Positions 45,899 to 57,345 of a stretch of 64,000 nt of DNA are shown piece after piece. The stretch is from positions 868,001 through 932,000 of the forward strand of contig NZ_CP047355.1 in assembly GCF_030408815.1 (NCBI RefSeq), in the 5' to 3' direction. Under the pieces are notes generated by a model. It was given only the letters and a program-made list of their open reading frames with translations. It searched no databases and was not told the DNA's origin. Source of the stretch: Corynebacterium freiburgense. Lineage in GTDB: Bacteria > Actinomycetota > Actinomycetes > Mycobacteriales > Mycobacteriaceae. The position numbers and the translations under genes were made by a program. Each line of letters starts with the position of its first letter. The first letter of the stretch is position 1.

Positions 45899-47443
45899 AT
45901 GCCCAGACAATATCCAATGAAAAAAGACTCGTACACAATATCCTCCGGCTGGGGTCCACGCTGGGGAGGCTTCCACTATGGGCTCGACTTTGCTGCACCC
46001 GACGGCACACCCTTTTATGCCTGTGCAGGAGGCACTGTTATCCATATTGGCGCGGCCCAAGGATATGGACAATGGATTGTTATTGACCATCCCGCAAGTG
46101 AAGGTGGAGGCTGTACCGAATACGGACATATGTGGAATGCCTTTGCCACGGGTCTTAAAGTTGGGTCGAAAGTCACCGCAGGACAACTCATTGGATATGT
46201 AGGCAGCAACGGAACATCTACCGGGCCACATTTGCACCTCACCGTATGGGAACGAGGATACGGAGGAAGGCGAATCGACCCAGCTCGTTGGCTTGCGGGA
46301 TGCCCGCATCCAGGCGAAAACTCAGCACCAGAAGGAGATTCAATGACAATCTTTGGCGTCGATGTATCTGAACACCAAGCCGGAATGAGTCTAACGCTTG
46401 CAGCGAAAGAAGCTGGTTTGGATTTTGCCATTATCCGCACTACAGATGGCACACACCGCGATCAACGCTATCAATCACATTTACGAGATGCTGAGGGTGC
46501 CGGCCTGATTACAGCGGCATACCACTACTTGCGAAATCCAAGTGAGGGTCGGAGTATCGCTGCTCAGGTACAAGCGTCACTTGAGGTCATGGGAAACCAG
46601 CAACGCCCAATGTGGATTGATGTGGAGACTCCCGCAGGTATCCATGTGGACCATATTCGAGAATGTAAACGGAGGTTTGAAGAAGCTGGAGTGAGAGTTA
46701 TCGGGTGTTATTCATATGTTCCCTATTGGGAGCATAAAATTTCGCCGGGTGAGCCAGATAGCCATGAATTTGGTGCATTTTGGGTGGCAGCATATGGGAA
46801 AAATGCTCCGGGCCCGCCAAAAAATATCTATCCAGGAAATAGCCACAGGCAATGGAATTACCCATTGGGCAAACAAAAGCCGGCGTTGTGGCAATTTAGC
46901 TCAGAAGCGCGATTTGGAAGCTGGCGCGGCGGAAATTCGGGTGTTGATATCAATGCTTTCCGTGGTACCAGAGAACAGCTACACGCCCTTTTCTATGGCA
47001 CCCCAAGTAACACTGGACATTCCGAAGGCTCTGAAGGTGAGGAGAAAACCCGCATGGAACGTATGACTCGTTGGTTATTAGATCAATTTGTTGGACCTGA
47101 ATGGTCAGATGGAAAACCAAAATTCTCTGGTTGGGTGCAAACTGAGGGCCGTACATTTGTTGACTACGTAGTGAGCAAACTCAAGCTCATCCCTGAAATG
47201 GCCAAAGTGGTGGCGGAAGTTCCTGCCCGGCTTGATCGTAATGAAAAACTGTTAATCGAGATGGCCCAAGCAGTAGCTGAAATTCCAGCCCGGTTGGACA
47301 AAATCGAGGCACAGCTAAAGATCAATGGCAATGCCACACATGGTGTGGCAGGGGTGACGAACCGGGACGTCGTTAATAAAAAGCCCAAGGAAGAATCCGC
47401 AGGAGTCCCAGCAGGGGCATCAGCTGGAGCTACAGTGACGTAA
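45899..47443 (+). CDS. Phage-type endolysin with M23 peptidase and GH25 domains
   Basis: The protein (514 aa from ATG 45899, GAAGGGA upstream) joins two peptidoglycan-cutting domains. The N-terminal M23 metallopeptidase (about 5-130) has the zinc residues in FHYGLDFAAPDG and TGPHLHLTVW. The GH25 muramidase (about 149-360) starts IFGVDVSEHQ and has the catalytic acidic pair in WIDVETP; its end is DINAFRGT. The C-terminal part (about 405-475) is helical with two MA(K/Q)(V/A)VAE(V/I)PARLD repeats, probably wall binding or multimerisation. No signal peptide is seen, as in phage lysins released by a holin, and no holin is nearby. A strong internal ribosome binding site precedes the GH25 domain. 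It lies beside tRNA-Gln. Confidence 0.85.
   Translation: MPRQYPMKKDSYTISSGWGPRWGGFHYGLDFAAPDGTPFYACAGGTVIHIGAAQGYGQWIVIDHPASEGGGCTEYGHMWNAFATGLKVGSKVTAGQLIGYVGSNGTSTGPHLHLTVWERGYGGRRIDPARWLAGCPHPGENSAPEGDSMTIFGVDVSEHQAGMSLTLAAKEAGLDFAIIRTTDGTHRDQRYQSHLRDAEGAGLITAAYHYLRNPSEGRSIAAQVQASLEVMGNQQRPMWIDVETPAGIHVDHIRECKRRFEEAGVRVIGCYSYVPYWEHKISPGEPDSHEFGAFWVAAYGKNAPGPPKNIYPGNSHRQWNYPLGKQKPALWQFSSEARFGSWRGGNSGVDINAFRGTREQLHALFYGTPSNTGHSEGSEGEEKTRMERMTRWLLDQFVGPEWSDGKPKFSGWVQTEGRTFVDYVVSKLKLIPEMAKVVAEVPARLDRNEKLLIEMAQAVAEIPARLDKIEAQLKINGNATHGVAGVTNRDVVNKKPKEESAGVPAGASAGATVT
46331..46345 (+). promoter_or_regulatory. Internal ribosome binding site in the lysin gene
   Basis: GAAGGAGATTCAATG: a near-perfect Shine-Dalgarno sequence (GAAGGAGA, 46331-46338) lies 4 bases before an in-frame ATG (46343) at the exact beginning of the GH25 domain. 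It could give a shorter product of GH25 plus the C-terminal repeats, as known for some phage lysins. Confidence 0.6.
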
Positions 47444-47452
47444 TAAAAAAAT

Positions 47453-47498
47453 ATAACCGCCCACCTGCATTGACTTTGCGGGTTGGCGGTTATTTCTC
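47453..47498. terminator. Bidirectional terminator between lysin and tRNA-Gln
   Basis: ATAACCGCCCACCTGC and GCGGGTTGGCGGTTAT pair with a small mismatch bubble. On the plus strand TTTCT follows; on the minus strand ATATTTTTTTATTA follows. It serves the lysin gene and the opposing tRNA-Gln. Confidence 0.85.
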
Positions 47499-47502
47499 TA
47501 TG

Positions 47503-47574
47503 CTGCCCCACCAGGACTCGAACCTAGAAAGCTGGTACCAAAAACCAGAGTGTTGCCAATTACACCATGGGGCA
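47503..47574 (-). tRNA. tRNA-Gln (UUG)
   Basis: Read on the minus strand: acceptor TGCCCCA / TGGGGCA, a D arm with GTGTAATTGGCAACAC, anticodon stem CTGGT/ACCAG with loop TTTTGGT (anticodon TTG), and T arm TAGG-TTCGAGT-CCTG with discriminator G. The CCA is not encoded. The conserved neighbour in actinobacteria is glmU; here accessory genes lie between. Confidence 0.95.
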
Positions 47575-47712
47575 TTGAACTATGCGCGGCGTCGATAATC
47601 ATCAGCGCCTTACGCGTTCGGGTGATTACTATACCTTGATTGTTGTTTGTTTGCATATTGGGGGCCTGACCTGTGCGTGTATTGTCTTGAGCGGTGCTCT
47701 AAGGTGGTACGC

Positions 47713-48339
47713 ATGGGTAGACAGCGCATGACGGGCAAAGAGCGACGCGAGCAGCTCATTACAATTGGTAGATCAGTGTTTGCTGAGCGTGGCTTTGAAG
47801 GCGCAAGCGTCGAGGAAATCGCGGCGCGCGCCGGGGTGAGCAAACCCGTCGTATACGAACATTTTGGGGGTAAAGAAGGCCTGTACGCGGTTGTGGTTGA
47901 CCGGGAAATGGTGCGGTTGGAAGGTCTTATAACCAATTCCCTAGCGCGGGGACATTCGCGGCAACGCGTGGAATGTGCTGTGCTTGCGCTTCTCACCTAT
48001 GTGGAAGAGCACACAGATGGCTTCCAAATTCTAGTGCGTGACGTAACCCCAGGCGGGGAGCACAGTTATTCGACAATGCTTAATGATGCTGTTACCCAGG
48101 TATCCCATATCCTTGGGCAAGCATTTGTGAGAACAGGTCTTGATCCTGCATTTGCAACCTTATATGCGCAAGCACTCGTAGGCATGGTCTCTATGACCGC
48201 ACAATGGTGGCTAGATGAGCGCACACCTTCGAAAGAAGAAGTAGCCGCGCATATTGTGAACCTAAGTTGGAATGGGTTGGCAGGTATGAAAGCCAACCCA
48301 ACGATTGAAGCCAGTTCTGGTGCGGAGGAACAAAACTAA
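47713..48339 (+). CDS. TetR family transcriptional regulator
   Basis: The N-terminal helix-turn-helix (about 10-56) is classic: [51 protein letters not shown]. The remainder (208 aa in total) is the helical ligand domain. The start ATG 47713 follows AAGGTGG. The stop overlaps the mfd start by one base (TAATG), so the regulator is co-translated with mfd, as in M. tuberculosis (Rv1019-Rv1020). The ligand is unknown. Confidence 0.9.
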   Translation: MGRQRMTGKERREQLITIGRSVFAERGFEGASVEEIAARAGVSKPVVYEHFGGKEGLYAVVVDREMVRLEGLITNSLARGHSRQRVECAVLALLTYVEEHTDGFQILVRDVTPGGEHSYSTMLNDAVTQVSHILGQAFVRTGLDPAFATLYAQALVGMVSMTAQWWLDERTPSKEEVAAHIVNLSWNGLAGMKANPTIEASSGAEEQN

Positions 48340-51300
48340 TGGAGACACAGGCTCCAATGCTGGCAGGATTATTAAAAGTTGCAGCCACAGACCCAAAACT
48401 TAAAGGCATGGTCAACCATATTGGCGAACCAATATTGCACCTTTCTGGTGTGCATCAAGTCCGCCCGTGGGCGATTGCAACGTTAGCGCACCATGCGCCG
48501 TTGCTTGTGGTTGCTGCCACCGGCCGAGAAGCCGAAGATATTACCGCCGAACTCAAAGCAATGCTGGGGGAAAAAGTTGCCTGGTTTCCATCGTGGGAAA
48601 CCCTGCCTCACGAACGTATGAGCCCCGGCGTAGATACCGTTGGTAGACGGGCAGAAGTCTTGGCGAACCTACCGAACTTACAGGTTGTAGTAATGGCGGC
48701 CCGCGCGTTTTGCCAACCTGTATTACACCAGGATCGGTCCCCGTATGTGCTGGCTCAAGGTGCCGAGTATGAATTCGAAGATTTAATCCGTGAATTTGTA
48801 TTTCGGGGATATCAGCGTGTGGATATGGTGGCAAAGCGCGGCGAATTCGCAACTCGTGGCGGAATTATAGATATCTTTCCGACGACCGCCGAACTGCCGG
48901 TTCGACTTGAGTTTTGGGGCGATGAAATTGCGGAAATTCGTCCTTTTTCCGTGGCTGATCAACGGGCCGTTGCAGAAATTGAAATTCCTGAGGTGCCAAT
49001 TTATCCGTGCCGCGAACTTCTGATCGATTCTTCGATTCGGGGACGTGCCGCGCAGCTTGCTGTGCAGCATCCTGGAAACCCTGCATTGGTGGAATTGCTT
49101 TCCAAACTGGCAGAAGGTACACCCGCAGATGGAATGGAAGCCCTTATTCCAGCGCTAAGTGATGCTCCCATGGTTGCGGTCTCAGAGTTATTCCCAGACC
49201 GAACACATATCCTATTAATGGATCCGGAGAAGATACGAACAAGGATTGCGGATTTAGCAGCAACCGACGCGGAATTCCTTGCTGCAGGCTGGGAAGCGGC
49301 AGCGATGGGGGCTAGTGGTCCGCTCGCTGCTGAGGGGCTTGATCTTTCCCCAAGTAGCTACCGTTCCTTTGAATCACTGCAAATTTCCGCTCAAAAATTC
49401 GGCCAGCCTTGGTGGACTTTTGCGCCCGAAGGAATGTTCGCAGCAGATGACGCCGACACATTACCGCTTGACTTTGAGCCAGGCCCTGCGCCACGTGGAG
49501 ACCTGCCGAAAATCGAAGCAATGATGCACGCTTTACTAGCGCACACGCGCGATGGTGGCCGCGCAGCTTTTATTGCCCCCGCGGCGGGTGCAATCAAACG
49601 TATGGTTGAGCGGTTTGCGGAGCAGGGAATTCCCACAAAGGTAGCCACGCCCGCATGGGAGCCAAGCCCCGGAGAAGTGACTCTCTATCAGGCGATGTCC
49701 CATGCAGGATTAGTCTTTCCAAAGATTCGAAAGCACCGCGACGCCGCGGCTATGCCGCTAATTGTTATTACTGAAACAGACCTCACCGGTAACCGGGTTG
49801 GCGATATTGCAGGTGCTAAACGACGCCCCGCACGTCGCCGCCATAAAGTCGACCCACTCGCACTGACGCCCGGTGATCTAGTGGTCCATGAAACACATGG
49901 CATTGGCCGCTTTATTAAAATGATGGAACGTACCATTACCACTGGTGACGGCACTTCCCGCAGGGAATATGTTGTCTTGGAGTATGCGGCGTCGAAACGC
50001 GGACAGCCGGGAGATCAACTCTATGTTCCAATGGAAAGCCTGGATTTATTATCCCGGTATGTTGGTGGCGAAAAGCCTGCCCTTAGCAAAATGGGTGGGT
50101 CCGATTGGAAAAATACAAAACGTAAAGCCCGCACTGCAGTACGTGAAATCGCCGGAGAGCTCATCGAACTGTATGCCAAACGGCAATCCGCGCCGGGGCA
50201 CGCATTTTCGATGGATAATCCGTGGCAGCGGGAAATGGAAGATAATTTCCCATTTGTGGAAACCGAAGACCAAATGGCCGCAATCGAAGCCGTAAAATCC
50301 GATATGGAACGCCCTGTTCCAATGGATCGTGTAATCGTAGGTGACGTTGGTTACGGAAAAACTGAAGTGGCCGTACGTGCCGCCTTTAAAGCTGTCCAAG
50401 ATGGCAAACAAGTGGCCGTATTAGTGCCGACCACACTATTAGCACAGCAGCACCTATCAACATTCCAGCAGCGTATGGACGGTTTTCCTGTAGTTATCAA
50501 AGGATTATCCCGCTTTACGCCGACAAAAGAAGCGAAGGAAGTGATTGCCGGTTTGGCGGATGGTTCTGTAGATGTAGTAATTGGAACTCACCGCCTTATT
50601 CAAACTGGTGTTCAGTGGAAAAATCTTGGTTTAGTGGTTGTTGATGAAGAACAACGATTCGGCGTAGAACACAAAGAGCATATTAAAGCGCTGCGCACCC
50701 ATGTTGATGTGCTTACCATGTCAGCGACTCCAATTCCGCGCACACTGGAAATGTCAATGGCTGGAATCCGTGAAATGTCCACGATCCTCACCCCGCCCGA
50801 AGACCGCCACCCAGTGCTTACATATGTTGGTGCACAGGAGGATAAGCAGGTGGCTGCATCAATCCGCCGGGAGCTCCTCCGAGACGGACAAGTGTTCTAT
50901 GTGCACAATAAAGTTGCTTCCATTGAAAAACGTGCACAGCAGCTCCGCGAACTCGTCCCAGAAGCCAGAATTGTAGTTGCGCACGGACAAATGAGCGAAG
51001 ATCTTCTTGAGCAGACAGTGCAAGGGTTCTGGGACCGTGAATATGACGTGCTGGTGTGTACAACCATTGTGGAAACTGGTCTAGATATTGCTAATGCCAA
51101 TACGCTTATTGTAGAAAACGCCCACCATATGGGACTTTCGCAGCTTCATCAACTCCGCGGCAGGGTAGGGCGCTCCCGGGAACGCGGCTATGCATATTTC
51201 CTATATCCCAAAGGCGAAACCCTTACAGAAACCTCCTACGATCGTCTTGCCGCAATCGCACAAAATAACGATCTTGGTGCTGGTATGGCAGTGGCAATGA

Positions 51301-52100
51301 AAGATCTTGAAATGCGTGGTGCTGGAAATGTGCTTGGCGCAGAGCAATCAGGCCATATCGCTGGAGTCGGTTTTGATCTCTATGTTCGGCTTGTGGGGGA
51401 GGCGGTCGAGGCATTCCGGGCGCTCGCTGATGGCAAAATTGTTGATGCCACCGATAAGGAGCCAAAAGAAATCCGCGTCGACCTGCCTGTGGACGCCCAC
51501 ATCCCTGATGGCTATATCAATGCCGAGCGATTGCGTCTGGAAATCTACCGTAAAATCGCCGCTTCAACTGATGAGTCCGAACTCCGCCTAGTAGCCGAAG
51601 AAATACTCGATCGCTATGGTGCGATTCCGGTCGAAGTAGAAAGAATGTTCGCTGTTGCCCGCGTGCGGCACCTGATGCGCGCGGCCAACCTTACCGACAT
51701 TGGTGTTCAGGGAACCCGAATCAAAGTGCACCCCGTTGAACTTCCCGATTCTAAACAAATCAGGCTCAAACGAATGTTCGCCGGGGCTACGTATCGGCCT
51801 GCCGCTCAGGCCATTCAGTTGCCATTCCCCAAGGCTGGCCGAAATGTTACTGACCCGCAACTGCGCGACATGGAACTCCTCCAATGGATCGCAGATTTTA
51901 TCGCAACAATGTTTGATTTGGTGCCGATAAATGTAGATGGCTCACCACGTCAAAACACCACTAGCGTTACGACGCCCGCGCCAGCAACTGAAACCAATGC
52001 TCTTCGGCGTTCCAACACTGCAGGTCGAACATTTAACCAATTGGAAACTGATGACGAAGATCGTAGAGCTGCCCGCCGTCGGAAATACCGATTACGCTAA
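48339..52100 (+). CDS. mfd: Transcription-repair coupling factor Mfd
   Basis: Mfd removes RNA polymerase stalled at DNA lesions and recruits UvrA. The order of parts is complete: the UvrB-like N-terminal part (about 1-400), the RNA-polymerase-interacting region starting [14 protein letters not shown], then the RecG-like motor with Walker [18 protein letters not shown], the DEEQ box [10 protein letters not shown], and the motifs [11 protein letters not shown] and [13 protein letters not shown]. Last come the TRG motif [18 protein letters not shown] and the C-terminal UvrA-blocking domain. It is 1253 aa; a tail of about 50 residues (about 1205-1253) is polar and ends [12 protein letters not shown]. 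Confidence 0.96.
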   Translation: METQAPMLAGLLKVAATDPKLKGMVNHIGEPILHLSGVHQVRPWAIATLAHHAPLLVVAATGREAEDITAELKAMLGEKVAWFPSWETLPHERMSPGVDTVGRRAEVLANLPNLQVVVMAARAFCQPVLHQDRSPYVLAQGAEYEFEDLIREFVFRGYQRVDMVAKRGEFATRGGIIDIFPTTAELPVRLEFWGDEIAEIRPFSVADQRAVAEIEIPEVPIYPCRELLIDSSIRGRAAQLAVQHPGNPALVELLSKLAEGTPADGMEALIPALSDAPMVAVSELFPDRTHILLMDPEKIRTRIADLAATDAEFLAAGWEAAAMGASGPLAAEGLDLSPSSYRSFESLQISAQKFGQPWWTFAPEGMFAADDADTLPLDFEPGPAPRGDLPKIEAMMHALLAHTRDGGRAAFIAPAAGAIKRMVERFAEQGIPTKVATPAWEPSPGEVTLYQAMSHAGLVFPKIRKHRDAAAMPLIVITETDLTGNRVGDIAGAKRRPARRRHKVDPLALTPGDLVVHETHGIGRFIKMMERTITTGDGTSRREYVVLEYAASKRGQPGDQLYVPMESLDLLSRYVGGEKPALSKMGGSDWKNTKRKARTAVREIAGELIELYAKRQSAPGHAFSMDNPWQREMEDNFPFVETEDQMAAIEAVKSDMERPVPMDRVIVGDVGYGKTEVAVRAAFKAVQDGKQVAVLVPTTLLAQQHLSTFQQRMDGFPVVIKGLSRFTPTKEAKEVIAGLADGSVDVVIGTHRLIQTGVQWKNLGLVVVDEEQRFGVEHKEHIKALRTHVDVLTMSATPIPRTLEMSMAGIREMSTILTPPEDRHPVLTYVGAQEDKQVAASIRRELLRDGQVFYVHNKVASIEKRAQQLRELVPEARIVVAHGQMSEDLLEQTVQGFWDREYDVLVCTTIVETGLDIANANTLIVENAHHMGLSQLHQLRGRVGRSRERGYAYFLYPKGETLTETSYDRLAAIAQNNDLGAGMAVAMKDLEMRGAGNVLGAEQSGHIAGVGFDLYVRLVGEAVEAFRALADGKIVDATDKEPKEIRVDLPVDAHIPDGYINAERLRLEIYRKIAASTDESELRLVAEEILDRYGAIPVEVERMFAVARVRHLMRAANLTDIGVQGTRIKVHPVELPDSKQIRLKRMFAGATYRPAAQAIQLPFPKAGRNVTDPQLRDMELLQWIADFIATMFDLVPINVDGSPRQNTTSVTTPAPATETNALRRSNTAGRTFNQLETDDEDRRAARRRKYRLR

Positions 52101-52334
52101 GGGCTGCTAACCAAGAGTAAACCTGGTACAAAAACTTTCCGGTTTCGAATCTACGACGTGGCTGGGCCTGGTTGAATGTCGAGACATTGCTGCTGTGGTT
52201 TTTGGGGCTTGTGGGATTGTGGTGGTCCGGATTTCACTGGGTCAACCTGGCGAAGGGCTGGGTTTTGGCCGGTGGTTTGGTTGTGTACGTCCGGTGACCT
52301 TGGCTTTGCTTGAGATTTGATCGGGGTTGCTTGG

Positions 52335-52786
52335 TCTTTTTTGGGTGCTGCTTGGGCGGGTTGTCACAGATTCCATTTTTTCGGCTGTTTTTATGGAATT
52401 TGTGACACGATAGGTAGGGATCCTGTCACAGATTCCATTTTTTTCGTTGTTTTTATGGAATCTGCGACAAACCCCAGGTCAACGATTGTGTGCAACATTG
52501 GCTGGTGTCACAAATTCCACTGGAACGGGTTTGTTTTATGGAATCTGTGACATTCGGTATAAAAACATCACTAGTTCAATAGGGTGGGCCTATTAAACGC
52601 CCGAGAAGCCGGCCAAACTCCAGGTAAATCGACCCAAACGCCCCAAAAATCAGCCAACCCGCCCGAATATCAGGCAGATCTGACCCACCCCACCCCCAAC
52701 AAGGCAGATTTCACATCACCCACAACCCATCACCACGTTTCCCCAGTTCACACCCCAAGACCAGAAGCCCGCAACACAAATCTGCC
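52335..52786 (-). repeat. Triple-hairpin repeat element, copy 2 (inverted)
   Basis: This is the reverse complement of the element at 10866-11322, with the same order of parts: hairpins at 52362-52407, 52424-52469 and 52506-52552. All have TGTCACA(G/A)ATTCCA arms, the shared spacers (AGGTCAACGATTGTGTGCAA and CGATAGGTAGGGA), and the outer AAATCTGCC / GGCAGATTT pair. The third hairpin has a different loop (CTGGAACGGGTTTGTTTT) while keeping both arms. Right next to it lie the G/C-skewed flanks also seen near copy 1. Confidence 0.9.
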
Positions 52787-52802
52787 TGTTCCAGCCTCGA
52801 CC

Positions 52803-52868
52803 GAGGCCTAACCCAACCCCTGCCCAGGCCTAACCGAGGCCTAACCCAGCCCCTGCCCAGGCCTAACC
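52803..52868 (+). repeat. 33 bp tandem repeat, two units
   Basis: Two adjacent 33-base units starting GAGGCCTAACCCA differ by a single base (AACCCC/AGCCCC). Each ends CAGGCCTAACC. They are non-coding and sit just outside repeat copy 2. Confidence 0.85.
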
Positions 52869-52891
52869 CAATAAACTGTGGTGAATCTTGT

Positions 52892-54367
52892 TTACAGGCT
52901 TAGTGTGCCGGTTGCTAGGCCGTAGATGGCGGTCAGTGCGCCAAGGACGATAAGACCTACTACGACCCATTCGAAGGCGTTAAAGATTTTTTCGCCTGCC
53001 CGCATGCGTGTCCAGATGTAGGGGATGAATCCGGGGACTACAAGGAGGGCGCCGAATAGGAGGTAGGTGGGGTCGGCAGCGTAGAAGAGCCAGAGGGAGT
53101 AGATAGTTGCTATTGCTCCGACGAGAAGATGGCGTCGGTTATCTGTAGTAGAAATTTCGGGTCCGGAGTCATCGAAGCGGGTTCCGGCGTGTGGGTGGGT
53201 TACTCCGCGTCCGCGGGTGGTAAGGAGTACCAGGTAGAAGGCGGAGAAAATGTAGGGGAGCATGTACATCATGGTGGCGAGTTGCACCATTGATACATAG
53301 GTTGTTTCGTTCACAAAGAAGATAATTACGGAGATTTGTATCACTATTGTGGAAACGAGCTGCGCAAATACGGGTGCCCCTGCAGCATTGATTTTGCCGA
53401 GTTTGCGGGGGAGTAGGCCGTCGTAGGCCATAAGGGCGATTGGTTCGGCGCAGAGCATTTGCCAAGAGACATATGCGCCAAGCACGGAGAGGCAGAGGCC
53501 GAAGGAAATAAGGGCGCCTCCCCATGGGCCTACTACTGCTTCAAGGACGCTTGCCATGGAGTTATCTGGTAGAGCGGCGAGTTCTTCTTGGGTAAGTACG
53601 CCGTAGGAGAGTGTGGCTACGGTGACAAGTAATGCCAAGACCATGGCGAAGCCGATGACGGTAGCGCGCCCGACATCGCGCCGTGTGCGTGCTTGTTTTG
53701 AGTAGACGCTGGCGCCTTCGACGCCAATAAATGCCCATACGGTAAAGAGCATCATGCCTTTGATTTGGTCCATAACGCTGCCGATATCACTGCCTTCGGC
53801 CCAGAGGTCGAAGGTGAAGCGCTCCCAGCTAAAACCAAGGAATGCTACGAGGACGATAAAAACCAGGATGGGCAGGAGTTTTGCCACTGTGGTTACTACG
53901 TTCATTATGGCGGCTTCGCGGACACCGCGAGTGAGTCCAGCAAAGATAAGCCAGGTGAGGATGGATACGGCAATTGCGGAGGTCCAGCGGTTTTCTGAGG
54001 AGAAAATGGGGACGTAGTAGCCGAGGGTAGAGAAGAAGAGTGTAGCGTAGCCTACTTGGGCGATGACGCTGCCGAGCCAGTAACCCCAGGCAGAGGCGAA
54101 TCCTACGAAGTCGCCAAGTCCGGCGCGAACATAGGAGTATACGCCGGAGTCTAAATTGGGTTTTCGCACGGCCAGAATCTGGAATACAAAGGCAATTGAG
54201 AGCATTCCTACGCCAGCGATGCACCAGCCGATAAGCATGGCGCCGGGGCCGGCCACTGATCCTGCGTTTTGTGGCAGGGCGAAGATTCCGGTTCCAATAG
54301 TGGAGCCGATAATAAGGGAAACGAGTGTCCAGACGCGTACTTTGTGATCGGCCGTTGTAGTAGTCAC
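52892..54367 (-). CDS. APC family basic amino acid permease / antiporter
   Basis: The protein (491 aa from GTG 54367) has about twelve membrane helices. It shows the early APC motif IIGSTIGTGIFALPQNAG, then GWCIAGVGMLSIAFVFQ and GVYSYVRAGLGDFVGF, which are typical of the basic amino acid/polyamine antiporter branch (ArcD/LysI type). Those carry arginine/ornithine or lysine. The frame goes back to 54460, but the extension overlaps the mazG coding region on the other strand, so the GTG at 54367 is chosen. AGGG lies about 10 bases upstream. Confidence 0.83.
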   Translation of the reverse strand: MTTTTADHKVRVWTLVSLIIGSTIGTGIFALPQNAGSVAGPGAMLIGWCIAGVGMLSIAFVFQILAVRKPNLDSGVYSYVRAGLGDFVGFASAWGYWLGSVIAQVGYATLFFSTLGYYVPIFSSENRWTSAIAVSILTWLIFAGLTRGVREAAIMNVVTTVAKLLPILVFIVLVAFLGFSWERFTFDLWAEGSDIGSVMDQIKGMMLFTVWAFIGVEGASVYSKQARTRRDVGRATVIGFAMVLALLVTVATLSYGVLTQEELAALPDNSMASVLEAVVGPWGGALISFGLCLSVLGAYVSWQMLCAEPIALMAYDGLLPRKLGKINAAGAPVFAQLVSTIVIQISVIIFFVNETTYVSMVQLATMMYMLPYIFSAFYLVLLTTRGRGVTHPHAGTRFDDSGPEISTTDNRRHLLVGAIATIYSLWLFYAADPTYLLFGALLVVPGFIPYIWTRMRAGEKIFNAFEWVVVGLIVLGALTAIYGLATGTLSL

Positions 54368-54430
54368 AAAGAGTAACCCTAGGTGCTCACCAACTAATTT
54401 CCCAAGTATGAATGCATGTAGAATCGCCGC

Positions 54431-55018
54431 ATGCCGGTTTTCCTCTTGGATTCGAAGCATCCAACTTTATTCCCCATTGATGTATTAGCCCAGTATAACG
54501 GGAGGTTTGCGTATACTTCTGAGGTGCCCAACCAGGTGCGAGATGCAGGGGAACAACTTGGAATTCAACCCGGTGAACATGCAGCATTATTGATTACTTC
54601 TGATCTTTTTCATCCAGAGGTGGTTGAGCGTATCGTAGCCGGTGAGCAAATATTGAGATGCGGGACGTCGACAAGCATTGACGAAGCCGTGTCCGTTATG
54701 CATGCCGCAGTGGTGCGGGGTGCTTGGGAACGAGATCAGACGCATAACTCATTGCTGCCGTATTTGCATGAGGAAGTCGCCGAGTTTGTGGAGGCGGTGG
54801 CTGATGCGGACCCTAATGAGATGCGCGATGAGCTTGCCGATATTCTTCTTCAGGTACTCTTTCATGCTGAAATCGCTGATGAGTTTGATGTATATGATGT
54901 CGCGGAAGCATTCGTGGAAAAAATGCGGTCCCGCGCACCCTATCTTTTTGATGGTTCGACGGGGATAGTCCCTATGGATGTGCAGGAGCGCGCGTGGCAA
55001 GCAGGCAAAACGAAGTAA
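54431..55018 (+). CDS. mazG: MazG family nucleotide pyrophosphohydrolase
   Basis: MazG hydrolyses nucleoside triphosphates to monophosphates, cleaning the pool of non-canonical or (p)ppGpp-related nucleotides. The metal-binding pattern E-E-x-x-E...E-x-x-D is seen in LHEEVAEFVEAV and MRDELADILLQVLFHAE. The protein (195 aa) has one MazG domain and a divergent N-terminal part of about 90 residues. Its 3' end overlaps the lytic transglycosylase gene by 25 bases. The order mfd-mazG-lpqU-type-eno is conserved in actinobacteria (Rv1020-Rv1023), although here repeats and a permease separate mfd from mazG. Confidence 0.85.
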   Translation: MPVFLLDSKHPTLFPIDVLAQYNGRFAYTSEVPNQVRDAGEQLGIQPGEHAALLITSDLFHPEVVERIVAGEQILRCGTSTSIDEAVSVMHAAVVRGAWERDQTHNSLLPYLHEEVAEFVEAVADADPNEMRDELADILLQVLFHAEIADEFDVYDVAEAFVEKMRSRAPYLFDGSTGIVPMDVQERAWQAGKTK

Positions 55019-55791
55019 GTCGAGTATTTGGTTGGGGCTGTGCTGCCGTACTTGCTGCGATTATGGTGATTTCTTTTGTTGGCTGGTCATTGACATTTTT
55101 AGACGGCTCGGCGCCGATTCGGCAATTGCGTCCTGTGCCTGCCGACGTCCCGCCCGCTGGCGGTGAAACCGTACCTTCAATCGATGTGCATGGCCCCGGA
55201 CGTACATCCGAAAAACTCGGGTATTGGGCGGAGCCAATTGCCGCCGATACTGGAATATCTGCGGCAGCGCTCCAAGCCTATGGCAATGCCGAACTTATTG
55301 CTGCCGAAAGCTGGCCGCAATGCCACCTGCGTTGGAATACATTGGCGGGTATTGGGTTTGTGGAGACTCGACATGGCACATATTCCGGTCAATTATTTGG
55401 TGGCAGTAGCTTAAATGAAATGGGTGTTGCTACGCCTTCGATTATTGGTGTGCCACTCGATGGATCCCCGGGTTTTGCTGAAATCGGTGATACTGATCAA
55501 GGTGCCTTAGATGGTGATTCGCAATTTGATCGGGCAGTGGGCCCAATGCAATTTATTCCAGAATCCTGGAAGCGCTATGGCCGAGATGCGGATGGTGATG
55601 GAAGCCCTAATCCGCAGCAAATCGATGATGCCGCTTTGGGGGCAGCAAATCTCTTATGTGCAAATGGGCGTGACCTTAGTACCCCCGAGGGGTGGGCCGA
55701 TGCAATCCGTTCGTACAATTATTCGGAGAAATATTTGATTGATGTTCGGGATGCGGCTGGTGCATATGCGCTGCGGCAACCGCCCGTATAG
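54994..55791 (+). CDS. Secreted lytic murein transglycosylase (LpqU-like)
   Basis: The N-terminal membrane segment (VFGWGCAAVLAAIMVISFVGWSL, about 10-32) acts as anchor or signal. The SLT-type domain (about 95-220) has the catalytic glutamate in GFVETRHGTY, GAVGPMQFIPESW-type RAVGPMQFIPESW, and AANLLCANGRDLST. Such enzymes cut glycan strands between MurNAc and GlcNAc with formation of 1,6-anhydro ends. It holds the position of lpqU in mycobacteria. The start is GTG 54994, within the end of mazG. There is no lipobox, unlike LpqU, so only the catalytic domain supports the comparison. Confidence 0.85.
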   Translation: MASRQNEVSRVFGWGCAAVLAAIMVISFVGWSLTFLDGSAPIRQLRPVPADVPPAGGETVPSIDVHGPGRTSEKLGYWAEPIAADTGISAAALQAYGNAELIAAESWPQCHLRWNTLAGIGFVETRHGTYSGQLFGGSSLNEMGVATPSIIGVPLDGSPGFAEIGDTDQGALDGDSQFDRAVGPMQFIPESWKRYGRDADGDGSPNPQQIDDAALGAANLLCANGRDLSTPEGWADAIRSYNYSEKYLIDVRDAAGAYALRQPPV

Positions 55792-56043
55792 GTGCGGGAA
55801 CACTGGGTGCGTGGGACTGCCTTTGGGTATGTCCTCGGTCGGGTGTGTTCCGCGCCCAGCCCGTCATAAAAAATAATTTCGTGCCACAATTGTTAATTGA
55901 GTGCGGTTTCGGTGCAGCTCCCAAAAGTGTGGCATCAATCTCATGTCCGTTTGTTTCCGATCGGGCATTGTTGATGGAAGACTGTAGTGGTAGCGGTGAC
56001 ATTTCCGCACAGATAAATTCACATTATTCGTCAATTGGCTTAG

Positions 56044-57330
<1,287 letters not shown>

Positions 57331-57345
57331 ACACGTAACCTGCTC

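Larger units (their letters stand above)
52101..52891. other. Gene-free region (0.8 kb) with repeat element
   Basis: It holds the second triple-hairpin repeat (52335-52786), and a 33 bp direct tandem repeat (52803-52868). There is no convincing gene, and the mfd and permease genes point towards each other across it. No clear terminator with a T run was found for either gene apart from the hairpins of the repeat itself. Confidence 0.8.
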
